A stretch of DNA of 64,000 bases, from assembly GCA_013396525.1 (NCBI GenBank), contig VWYX01000014.1, positions 496,001 through 560,000 of the forward strand, given 5' to 3'. Below, piece by piece: positions 1-31,300 of the stretch. How positions within the stretch are numbered: the first letter of the stretch is position 1; every line of letters starts with the position of its first letter. The notes under the pieces are model-generated. The model saw nothing but the letters and a program-made list of their open reading frames with translations. It had not been told where the DNA came from and searched no databases. Origin of the DNA: Chaetorhynchus papuensis. Its lineage: Eukaryota > Chordata > Aves > Passeriformes > Rhipiduridae. Position numbers and translations under genes: made by a program.

Positions 1-18848
<18,848 letters not shown>

Positions 18849-19634
18849 ACCAAAGGGCCAGATCCCACTGAGATGAATCCTGCACTATTTGTTTACCCAT
18901 CGACAGATTGCACAATGAATGGATGTGCCTGGATTGGGGGGACACAGCCAGAATTTCAGCATGCAAATAAGGACATTGTCTTTCTTAAAATTGTCGGTTG
19001 CATCTCTGTTGTTTCTATTAGAGCAAGCCAAGTGCCATTCTGCTACTGAAATGTGCATAAGATATTTGTGTATCTTAAGAGTGTGCTGCAAATCATAGCC
19101 AAAATCATGAAGTGTACAGTCAAGACTCAAAAACTATGGAATATTTTTGCTTGCGTGTTAGAAAATTTTTCTGGTCCTACTATTGATTACACTAGCAAAA
19201 TGGCAGAGTGCTCATTCATGTGGTGTTGCAGTTTCACACACTTACTATTTTACTGAATATTGTTGTTTAAATCATAGAGTACTGTACAAATAACTAAGGA
19301 TTATACCTTGACAATATTTTGTATAGAAAATATATTTAGAAAAGTGGTGATTGGACCACTACCTTCTCCTTGATAAGGTTCTCATGGGTCCAGGTATAGC
19401 TCACTCATGAGTGTGCAACAGTCCTTTTGCAGTGGATGACGATTAATTACACTGAACAAGAGATGTAGAACATGGTAATTCAAAATAGTAATTTTAAATC
19501 TTCTAAATTGCTAATATTGCTTAAAAGCATTGCAGCCTTTGTGATTGCACTTTCCGATGGTTTCCCTAAAGTTTGAAATATGGGATACTAGTTATTTTTG
19601 GAAAAATGGCTTCTGGTCAGATTACATTTCTTCT

Positions 19635-19752
19635 AATAAAACTTCCATTAAAATGAAGCTAAAATAATGTAAATGTCTATGGAACAAATAAATTCCACTA
19701 CAAAATTATGACCAAGGCAAAATTTTAGGTAGCTATTACTTTTCATAATAAA
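19635..19752 (+). promoter_or_regulatory. PCGF5: Cluster of three poly(A) signals (proximal)
   Basis: AATAAA occurs at 19635-19640, 19687-19692 and 19747-19752. These are candidates for a short PCGF5 mRNA with a UTR of about 0.8-0.9 kb. The surroundings are AT-rich, so chance occurrence is possible. Confidence 0.4.
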
Positions 19753-22700
19753 CATTTCCTTTTAAGATTGAATAGAGGTCTATAATATGCTAAGACAAAA
19801 ATAATATATAGCTTTAATTACGTACTGTATCTCTTGTGACTATCTGGAGTTTAGAATTCATTACAGAAATTTTCATTAGTTAAAGTAATGTCATAAAACT
19901 ATTTCCATAAAATTAGAGGTAATGCAATACTGAAGATAAGCAGTCTGACCAAAATAATTGTTCAGGTCATCTTTTTTTCATAAGACCTGGTAGTGCTGGA
20001 TAAAAAGTGATTGTTGCCTTAGGTATTGCAAGCATAATGGTTCTAGTATGGGGTGTTTATCGGGGTTTTTAGTAATGTTGCAGGGAGCATAGCAATGCTT
20101 ATGTTTTCTGTCTTCCGTTGTCTTTGCTTAAAAGTCAGTTGAGTTTTTCTGATCAGATTCTCTGGAGATGCTTATAGTTCAGTCTCATTACGTAATTTCT
20201 ACTTAGTACATGCCTGCTAGTGTTGTAGATATCTATTTACTTTCTTCATGCCTTTTGCATACAGCAAGAAGGAACCAAATCAATTTTTCACAAGCTGCTG
20301 TAGAGTGAACTGATCATTCTTAGACAAATTGAAAATTCTTTCTTGGGATCAAATATAAAAGATAGATGCAAGGCTGTAATTCCTGTGTAAGTTTATGTTC
20401 ATGTACAATAGTATGTTCTGTAGGAGGAATAAGCATGTTGTGGATTAAATCTGGCCCCTTTAATGTTGTTAGGAGTTCTAACATTGATGACTTGAGGAAT
20501 CACATGTAGTTGGGTTGAATTCTGCCTTGCACTCCAAAGCCCCTATGACACGCAGAAATCAAGATGCTGTCAGTAGCAGTCTGTTTAGGAACCCTGCCAT
20601 TGCAGGTCAAGGTTGCACATATTGTGCAGATGCCAGTGGAACTGGGGAAGAAGAACTTTTAGGAAGAAGCTGCTGCCCCTTTCTGCAGGCACAGTGTGCT
20701 GGCTGATACAGGCACTGGTTTGCCCAAAAACAGGCAGGGGTGCACGTGCTGGCTGCAGGGAGCAGACATCCTGCTGCCCACCCAGTCTGTGATGTGCTAC
20801 TTGACAGAAAGAAGATACTCCAGCTAGGGAGGGCCCTTCTCTGCAGTCTCTAGGGAAAAATAGATTCTTTGTATATATAGAGGTCCTCCTCATGGAACAG
20901 CTTGGAAGAGCAGAGCATGCTTTCTGATAGAAAATCATTCTTCTCTTTAGTATATACAGTTGTTTTGTACAGTAGAAATAGGATATTATTTGTAAATATT
21001 TACATGCACATACAAATTACACCTTACAGTTTTTATATATTTCACGTGTTTTTATACCAGAATTTTCACTGTAGATTTGCTTGACATAAAATACCTATTT
21101 CAGTTTATCACAAAACTAATGCTAGGTTGTTTAAGCATAATTTCTGCTTGGTTCAGGGCACAGCTTTTTTCTCAACAATTGTGTTTGCTGTTTTGACAAA
21201 TTTGAACAGACTTGTTTTAAAAAGTCAGGAACATGTAAGTTTTAATCCATCCACCTAACAGGACCCTTGGAATAGCACTATTTTGCATTGGCTTTGGAAT
21301 GGCAACTAATAGAAGCTTTCTTTGACTGTTTGGTAACTTCCTGTATTCATAATTCAGAGAATTTTTCACAATCAGAGTTGGACATTGCTTTTGATTCCTG
21401 GTATTTTCTTGATGCAAGTTAAGGCTAGATTACAGAAGGCAAATCTTCATTTTAAGCATGGAAAATACTGACAGATCTGAAGCGCCGTTCCCAGCTGTGA
21501 ATGGTGGCATTAAATGCATATGAACTAACCACCTACACTTCATGCATTTCTGATTTGATGGCACAGTGCCTGAGTGCTGCTATAGTTTAATAGTTTTTGT
21601 AAAAGTGAAGTGCCAGTGAAATACGTATCTTAACTGGGCAGCTTGTGTAATACAGGCATTGCCTTCTTTACAGGAAGTTTCTCTCTCATATAGTACATAT
21701 GTGCCATGTCTCTACAGATATGCATTATTTAATTCATTTGTGCCAATTAAGAGTATCTGAGCACTATAGGAATGTGAGAATGCTCGTGCAGATTCCTGTG
21801 TGCCAAAGATGGGGTAAAGTGAAATGAGTACCTAAGCATTCCCTTCAGACTGCACCATATGCCATGCTAGAGCAGATGCCTGGATAGAGTCACACTTTCT
21901 GAGCATTTCCATGACAAAGTGTCACCACTGCATGTTTGTAAAGCATAGGAATATAAAATAAGTGTTGCTGCCACTGTGTTTCTATGACTTTCCCATATTA
22001 GCAGTATCTAACTGCAGAGGGACCTGAAAAATTCTGCACTACTACCTAACCTTGCTGTCTCTTAATTAGCACATTTGGTGCTGCTTGGGTTTTTTTCCCT
22101 AGAAGTGAAAAACTCATTAATGAAAATCATAAGCAACTTTTTGTTGAGCATAGCTGGTTGCTGCATTTATCTAGTAACAAGCTCTAAGCTAAAATTTAGG
22201 AACAAGATCCTGTAATATCTCAAACAATATGGAATTAGATGATTAATCAAGAAATGTATCTTCCATGATGCATTACTACACTCCTGGGACCTAAGAGCCT
22301 AGTCCTATGAAGGATTTTTTTTAATGAAATACCAAATAAGATTGCTACAATAACTGAAGTGACTCATCACTGTAGTAGGTATTGTTCACATGAAAGCTTT
22401 GGGGGTTTGGGTCCTAGGACTATGCAGTGCTAGAAGTGTATTGTGCATACTCAGCTAGCTTGCAGTTATGCAAAAAAAAAAAAATAGAAGTATAATCTTG
22501 ACTTTACTGAAAATGTTACACAAAGTGAAGTGCCTGATTACTAACACAGAATACCTTTTAAGCCCATTATTTGCATTTGACAGGGTAATATTTGCTTCTG
22601 TATTTTATCTGTGGTCTTCATGTTTTCAGCAAGAATATATCATAAACATACTCTATCGAGAACCTTCCATGGGAAAAAAAGGATAAAAAGAAATGTGTTC

Positions 22701-25700
22701 TTTTAGATAAATTAAAACTGCCCTATCTCAGTAGAAAGTATATTAAAATAAGTACTTCTGTGTTGAAAATATTCCATTTTCTGCATGAGGAACCCTTTAA
22801 TTCTGGATCTTGGTCTTTTTTTCTCCATAGGTTTCAGCAATTTGACTTGACTTTTCTGCTGTTATCACAAACAGTTCTAGTGTATCTGCAGGAGAAAAGA
22901 GATTGATCCTATTCTGTTTAGATATAAGATAGGCTCTTACTGCTGACAAAGTAATGGTCCAGAGTTTCATCTCATCTCTCCCATGTATAGCTGTTATACA
23001 TGACTTTGTGAGAGAAGTAAACAATTTTTCTTTCTCTGATGTTTTCTCAAATAACAAAACAGGCCATGGCTTAGTCCTTTAATTGAACCAATCACTGAGT
23101 CTTATTGTTTGTGGATTTTTTACATTTTCGTAGAACTGAAGACAAGAGGCATTTATTCACTCCCCCCCAAAAAAAATCATTCTTGAGACAACTTGCAACA
23201 AAAGGCGTAGCATCCAGCTCAGCCAGATACTATGCCTGGTAGAAATACTAGAGAACAGTTAGCTGTTTAAAACCAGTCTTAAGTCTCAAAATAAATAGAC
23301 TGAGAATTGTTTACAGAGGGGCTACATAAAATACTGGTTAATAACTGATCAGAATAATTTTTGTCCTGGAAAACTGCGAAGACAATTAAGACTTACATCC
23401 TTATCCAAGAGTTTGGTCCAGTTTCTTCACTTAATCTGGCAGATTGAAGGCATCTCTTTGCTTCCTACAAAAATGCATATATCATGCTGCATATTCTCCT
23501 CTCATTTTACTTCATGCTTTGTTATCTTACTATTTTTCTCAGTTAAAATGTCTCAATAGGCAACCTCTCTCCTGTAATTAATTCTAGGTTCTTGCACATC
23601 ATTTGGCCATTCCCGTACCCCACCCCATTTCCTACCCAAAAGTCAAAACATTAAGGATTTATAAAGGTGAAATTGCACATGAGGTATCAGCTCACAGGTT
23701 TCATCAATCAGGCAGCTCTCGTGGATTTCAGCAAAGTTTTCACAGTTCTGTATTTTCAATCCTTTGCAGCCAGTTTGAGCAATGTCATGCTTCCACAAGG
23801 GTTTCAGCTGAAGGCACTTGTTTGAGGAGGGATTGTAATCTGCTGGAGCGTGTTCTAGGATGAGCTCCAAGACACCAAGGGATTGATTCACCTGAAGGAA
23901 ATGTGAAAGCTTCCAACTGCACATTTACCTCTAATTTTGTCATGTAGGGGTTGTCTGACCTTCAGACCTCAGCTGAAACATCCATTGCAAACGATGATCT
24001 TGTCATGTTAATATATTTTTCTTCATAAGAAGATCTACCTGTTGATTTTCTTTTCTACCTACTGTCTACACTCTCTGTAGGTCAGATTAAAACCTTAGAT
24101 TCCAGACTAGGAAATTGATTAATTAATGAATTCCTGACAGATTCTTCCATCCAAAGTATGTGCCATAAGTCTTTTGCATTCAGGTGCTTTCCACTCTCTT
24201 TCATTCTCTAGTAAGCAATTTAGGTCTCTATAATTCTGGAGTGTGGCAGTGAAGCAGAGGAGCTCTATACGTGGGTAGAAATGTCCAGGTTATCTTTTGT
24301 ATTTGCAAAAGGAGACCAAGTTCTGTAAGCTCAGGATGGAGGAGAAATTCTGGAATGAACGATGTCTATAAGTGGTAGTTTTTGCTGTTACATTAATTTT
24401 AACCAAAAATAGGCATTGGTTTGACTTTGCATGTTTTTCTGAACCATTAGGTACTTTTCTTTGAAGTAACTTTTATGTGTATTTTTAGGAAATGTTTCTA
24501 ACATGGCTGACAGTTGACAGGATGAGGTGAACAGAAGTAGCTGTTGTGCATTTTCCTTTTTCCTCATGACAGTGAGTGTAAAGCAAAGAGTCGAGAGAAG
24601 GTTGCTATACAATGTACAAAGTGACTGCACAGTAAAATGTTTTTGCTGCTAGTTAACATACTGAGGGTTTTATTACAAATGAAGTTGTAATGAAGGTGTT
24701 TATTGTCAACGTGCAAGTCACATATTTTATGATGGTATTCTACTCTTAAAATTCAGTTTTATATTATATTGAATATAGTAGATATTGTTCCTGTTGTCTC
24801 CTGAATTTTGATGTGGTAAAAATGAAACATGCTCCATTTTTACTGAAAAATATCACATACTAATTGATTTAAAATTAGTCTTTGTTGTCAGATATTTAGT
24901 TTGTTCATAAAAACTTAGGTTTTTTTAAAAATAAACTATTTTTTATGGATAATCTGATTGCCTAATAGTTTTAAGGGGCCTATTTAATACCAAAGGTAAC
25001 GCCACCCAGAAATGGACTTGGAATATGACATTGACACTTTTCTGGAGTGCCTAAGGGGTCAAGAGGTGCACCTGGAGACAGTCAAGCAGAACTGAACCAG
25101 TGGAAGTTGTCTGTGTCACCAAGCTAAAGGGTTAGGCACACCTAGCAGTTTCCAAAACAGATGAGGAAAGAAACAACAGGAAGAGCCTAAAGTTTGAGTT
25201 AACAGACAGAGAGTAGCTCTGAGTCCTAGCTCATGTTCCTGAAGAAAAGCACAAAGGCTTGCATTTACTGATGTGTCTGCTATACCTGGCCTGTGAAATA
25301 ACAAAAAACTCAGTGTGCTGTCAATCCTGTAAACCTTCCAAAGCACAAAATAGTCACCAAGCTACTTTTGGGGTTTCTAGTCATAGTTCAGTGATATTTT
25401 GGAGGGTGGAAAGGACAGGTTTGGAGGATAATGAGAAGATATTAAGTATGTTTTACAGATTTTTATAGCTATTTTTTTAGCAAATGGCATTGCTGTCCTT
25501 GACGTGAGACCATTGATTAGCAAGAAGTAATTATTTTACTTGTGCAGTATAAAACAGAGAGAATTTAAAAAAATCCAAATTATCTTGATTTCCTTTTCCA
25601 GGGTAGTGATTAACTAAACTGGAAAGTAATAGGTCAATTTAATTATTTTGCTGGCTGAAAGATTTCATTCTAAATACTTACTGAACGTATTTTTTTCTCA

Positions 25701-25994
25701 AATAGAATCTTATTAGCATCAACATGAAGCAATGCATCATTTTTTCCCTTATTGCAGACTTAACTATTGAAAGGAAAGTATTTTGCATTTTTTAAAATTA
25801 ATGCAAAGCCTGAATTGTTGGATGTTCCAGGCTACTGAATAGATGATATAGAGTTACTCTCAATGGATTTTTTGGGGGTGGGGGCCTAAGTGTCCTTATA
25901 TAAGCTGTGATCCAAGTTAAAAGAAAGGAGCCTATGGTGAGCAGTAATAATGTTCTAATGCTTCCTTGCATTTGATCAGTAGTTACCAGTTTTT

Positions 25995-26122
25995 AATAAA
26001 GCAGCCCTCACAGTACTTAGGAGCTCATAGAACATATTGTGATCTTAAGTTGCTAATTCGTTTTAAAATATAAAATGTTTTAAGCTTTTTGTCAAAAGTG
26101 ATAACATCCTATTACAAATAAA
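25995..26122 (+). promoter_or_regulatory. PCGF5: Two poly(A) signals (middle)
   Basis: AATAAA at 25995-26000 and 26117-26122. The second is followed at once by TTTTTGTGGTTGT, a good downstream GU/U-rich element, so it is a plausible alternative 3' end. Confidence 0.4.
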
Positions 26123-28275
26123 CCTTTTTGTGGTTGTAAAATTTAGCTTATAAATCATTCAAATTGAAGTGAAAAAAAACACAGGTCATTGTTAATGACA
26201 GTCTATCCTACTATTAAGAATATATGTATTTTTGTAAAGGAAAAGCACTTGTAGATATTTAATCAGTCCAATATCTATCTATGTTAATGTTTTGGGAAAA
26301 AAAAAGAAAACAAAATGCTGCTTAGAGAATCACTTACGTATTTTTATTTTTTGTGCTCAAATGCATTTTCTGATGATTTATGGAATGTTTATTCTGTGTG
26401 AAGCTGTATAGTTAGTACAGCTGGGCTAAATGCATTTCTCACCGTAATCAGTTTTATCTGACTCTGATATTCTGTGTCTGATCAGAAAGCAATGGCAAAA
26501 CACAGGCTTGTGGTGCTGTTCTTCCTCTTCGATATTAGCTTCATCCTGCCTTAGAACTTTTCTACTTCGTAATAAGCATAAAAAATGCCAACCATTTTTT
26601 GTGATGCATGTGTTTCAATGGACATTTCAGGGTATATCTGGTTGTTTAGTTAAATCTTACTATGCTTACTAACATTTTTATAAGATGACAGAATTTTACA
26701 TGCAGTATTTCATAAATAGTCCCCTGGATGAAAAAATTATGCAAGATTAGTCAAGTTTAATACTTATCTTCCTTCAAAGGAAACTGCTGCTGGGTACATG
26801 TGTGGAATATGATTGCATCACTAAAGTTTCTGAGAATTTGTACAAATACTATTTTGTAAATTCAGAATAATTCACTTCTTGTAATATTTTGCAGCTATTT
26901 GAAACCTCACTTTCAACTGTATTTTGATTCATCATAATGCATTAACAGTTTCAGGGAAAAGAAAAAGAGTAAATAATTTTATTAAAGAGTGGCAACCATA
27001 TTTGTTTGTAGTTATTAGTGTACAGTCCAAAATCTCTTTACTTATTTCAGTGGGATTCTACAGGGATCTACTCCATGGGTCTGATGCTCAGTTAAGCTCT
27101 TCAGCTTGGCCTCAGTGGAGTGACTTTCTATAATTATCCTTGTAGCTGAGACTTGAAATGAGCCAGGCTTCCCACTTCCTCACTTAATTTCCTTTCATGG
27201 GTGACTAATATTGTTTAAATTTACTCTTATTATATTGACCTTCTCATAAGTAAGTTTTGAAATAATGAGTGTGTACACTAGCAGTAGAATTCATTGGTAG
27301 GAAGTCAACTGAGTAAATACTTGTGTCCTTGACTAATTTGGGGAGAATTTGACTCAGATTATGAACACTTGAAATGGCATTCTCTCATTTATGTTCATGC
27401 TTCACAAAGATCTGCAGTTGATCAGGATTTGATGTGTTTTATTACATGAACATTGTCCATTTTTGTAATATTTATCAAGAGCTAATTTCTGTACTAGTTC
27501 ATTAGGGTCAACATCTCAGGGTCCACGAAGTAACAGTTTAAAATCCATTTGATCTGAGTGCAATATCAGTACTGCAGGCTTGTATCTTTTGAAGAACCAA
27601 ATACGTTGCGTTTTGAAGTACTTAAAAAAGCACTGTAAATTTCTCCCAGTTCTACCAAAGGAATGTGAGGGGTTTTTTAATCTAGAATCTGAGTGTGGCC
27701 CTAGAAAAAATGAGACACTTGTAACTGAATCATCACTAGTGATCAATTTTACATTTAGGGAGGGGAAGTGCTGGTGCTTGGGGGTTTTTTGACAAAACCC
27801 TATGGTCGTGCCTCTTGATGTAGAGTGAAGCCTGTTCAAATCTGCATCAACATTTGTAAGCAAGATTTATTTTGAAACAGCAGCTCATGCAAACCCTGTA
27901 AATGGGCCTCTAGAATCTTATGTATAAATGTATCAGGTATGTAATGATATTTCTAACAGTGAACTACCTGTATGGCTCAGTACTGGTGATGTTAAATTAC
28001 GTGTTTCATGCTAATGTCAAGAAGGTTTACAGCACCTTTATAGTGGTTGATAACAAATGACAATTTGGCCTGACCTGTATGCTGCAAGATGCCTCTAGCC
28101 CAGTTGGATTAATTTTATGAAAAATCTAGATGAGCAAGAAGTATAACTAATCTGCTTACTAGCACTGAATTGCTCCTTTCTCAAAGCAATAAATATATTC
28201 ATGTTGTAACATCTGTTGTGCAGCCTACAATACGAGTTGTTTTGTTGCATTGTTTCTATATAATTTATTTTGTGC

Positions 28276-28281
28276 AATAAA
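28276..28281 (+). promoter_or_regulatory. PCGF5: Distal poly(A) signal of PCGF5 (probable)
   Basis: GTGCAATAAAAAAA is preceded by T-rich DNA (TTTCTATATAATTTATTTTG) and followed by CTCTGGTTTTATCTGACTTC and TAGTTTGTAA. This is the classic layout of U-rich upstream element, hexamer and GU-rich downstream element. Confidence 0.55.
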
Positions 28282-28300
28282 AAAATCTCTGGTTTTATCT

Positions 28301-31300
28301 GACTTCTCTCTAGTTTGTAATAATATTTGAATTAAAACGTTTGCTGGCTTTATATCTTAATCATCATGCAAGCATACTGTCAACTCAGAAATGCAAGTAA
28401 AAACCACAATGCAGTAATATTATGCATTAGAGCATTGTAGAAAAAACAGGAAGTACTCACATGGCCTGATTTTGTTCTAGTTAATGTCATAGAGTGCTGC
28501 CATTTGCTTTCAAGGGTGCAGAGTTCTGCCTAATGTTAAAGTTGTTTGGACTTGGCACCCCATTTCTGAAATATAACCAGGTGGGTTACAGTATGACTAT
28601 GCTTGAGGCTTTAAAAAAAAAAAACAATCCCATAGAGCTTCTGCAAGTTTATTTTTTAACCTAATTTCACTGCTTTTTGTTCTCTCTCTTTTTGATGTTT
28701 TTCTGAGTTAATATGAGTCTTTGTTATTCTCTGCCCTTACCTTTATTATTGTTGAGGTTTTTTTAAATCTAAGGTAGTGTAAAATAAACGTGCATGCAAA
28801 TTGGAAGCTAGGGGATATCCTTACAGCTGAGCCCTTGGTGTGAAGTAATGTTATTCATACTATATACTGATTTACTGCAAAAAAAAACAATGGAGGGAGC
28901 CCTGTTATTCAGGAGAATTTGCACCTTTTGTCTGAGATGCTCCTACAAAACCTGCAATACCACCACATGAGCTCTGAGATGTGGCTCAGATTTGGAAATA
29001 ATAGAAAGGATTGCTGATGGAACTAAAATGATCTGAGGCAAAGAACATTTTGTATCCTCTTGTTAAGTCCTTCTACACGTTCGCAGAAAAAACCCAATTG
29101 CTCATGAGCACAAACTGTGAAGGTGTGTGTAGCACATTGCAATACATACATGTGATTAAATAGGATTTGTTACAGTGCAATTGGCTGTTAACAGGCTAAG
29201 AGCAGCTGTGGCACCACTGGCTGCTCTGTAACCTGTGCAGGTGAAGCTCTGCAGCCTCAATGGCTTTCTCTGAACCTTTTTCACGTGGGATATTTGACCT
29301 CCAGATTTGTCAAAGGTCATAAACTAATACTTTCCTTTCTTCTGAAAATGTTCTCAAGACTTTAGGTCACTCAGTGAAAAAAAAAAAACCACAAACTTTA
29401 CATAATCTCATTACATTCTTTACTAAATAGAAACTGAATTGTATATAAGTGAAAAATTCTGCTCCTAAATAGGGAACATTTTTTTAAGCAAGATTTCTAT
29501 TTAAAATGTGGTGATTAAATTATTCTAAATAATTACTTTGTTTCAGGTAGCTAAAAAGAGAATCATTGTGGGGTAAAAAACCCTATGCATAAGAATAGTA
29601 AGGAATGCCTGATAAATCATAAAGCTGGATTATGTTTTATTGAAGGAGGAAGGTAGGTGGTGTACAAACAGCTGTTTACATCAGGGGTGTAGCACATGAA
29701 TTTCCCTGTTAGACCTGTGATTCACATTGCTTTCTACCCTAATTATTTTTTCCTCTTTTATTCTAGAGGAGAAAATGCAATGCAATGTCATTATAGGCAA
29801 GAGTAATGTTTTTCAGAAGAAAAGTGCTTTAGTAATTTAGGTTTCATTAAAGCAACAGAAATTTGCTGGCAGTATGTAATATGAGCACCTCGTTCCAGTG
29901 GCTCACTTCCAACATCTTCATTTGGAAAGAAGACTGCTGCATTCATAATTCATAAAAACATTGGCATCTATCCCATTAAACTCACACAGGAAAAGAAAAC
30001 ATTCGTGTATGCAAAAAACACCCTCTCTTTTCTGAACTATTTATAGGTAATGTTCTGTCCTTTCCTGTAGTACATAAATAATGACAGTAAATGCACTTCT
30101 AGATAGGGAAAATAATTACAAAAAGGAACTTAAGAAAAGCTGTACTTAGTACCAGTTTTGGAGACACTTTAAATTCCTTGGATTTAATGTCATCCTTTTG
30201 CATATGTATGTGTCCCGTGCCCCTGAAGACTTCCAGTCCTGCTGCATATAGGCATCCCCTACAGGTTTTGGTGTCCTAGTACACCTCCAGAACCAGCAGA
30301 ACTTGTTACTAGCCAGTATTCCTCCTTTATTTTCTCTGTCCATGTCCTTCTCAAAGTAGTGTGATTTTGTCTTGACTAGTTTCTAAAAGGTGTTTTATTC
30401 CCCTGCTCCTCCCTATAACCTGCTGGAAGTGATGCAGGCATAGAGAGAGTGCTCTGTGTGCTACTCAAGTCCTTATGCTCCACCCAGCATCAGGAGTTCT
30501 AAACTTCTTAAGCAGTGAGCTCAGGAAAGTCCACTGCTGCTCCTGTGCTTTGCTAGTTTATGATGTTGGATTTGTAAAGCACCTTGGTGCTCAAAAAGAA
30601 ACTCGTGGAGTGTATTTGTAACCAAAAACAGGGGAAGAGAAAGGGGTATACTCCCAATAGGCACCCCTTGGAAGCAAACAGCCCCCAGAATAGCACCTGT
30701 ACTGGTGTGAGTCCTGCCCTCCTCTCCAGTGTGGATTGCTTTATAATGTTAAACAGCAATTACACCGACTTCTTCCAGACCCTTTCTCTTTCTCCAAGTG
30801 TTCAGCTCAGATTGATATTCTCTGGTAATCAAAATCCCTGGAACAAGAGAAAAAAAAGGCATGGATCTGTACTGCTGAATTGTTCTGGACCTTGCAGCAC
30901 TCCTCCTACCCCTCTTTCCATGTTCTGCTGATTGCCAGAATCTTTCTTCTTAGACTGAAAAGGTGCTTTCGGAGTACCTTATAAATAACCAAAAAAAAAT
31001 ACCACGGTGCTTGAGGTAAGCAATATACAACTTGTTTTTTAATCTTTATTTGGAAAAATTGCTATTAAAGGGCTCTCTGGCTAATACTTTGCATGGATGG
31101 AGGTTCAGAGCATTACCCATGTAATTTGGCTTTTTAAAAAAATGTATTCAGAGACATATAAAATCAAAAATTTTTGCTAATCAAAATTTTTTGTTAATAT
31201 AATAATAAATACATAAATAACACCATAGCTTATTTAGAGATGTGATACTATGAAGGGAAAAAGCTGCACTGTTGTTTTCAACCCAGGGCTGCTATAGTTT

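Larger units (their letters stand above)
18849..28300 (+). other. PCGF5: Probable long 3' UTR of PCGF5
   Basis: About 9.4 kb after the stop is AT-rich, with many T-runs, ATTTA words and Pumilio-type motifs. I recognise no splice-bounded exon and no repeat insertion. The most convincing end is the AATAAA at 28276, which is followed by T/G-rich DNA; composition becomes more GC-balanced within the next 2 kb. A long AT-rich 3' UTR is known for mammalian PCGF5, as I recall. The full extent is inference; shorter forms are likely because AATAAA also occurs at 19635, 19687, 19747, 23290, 24930, 25995 and 26117. Confidence 0.6.
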
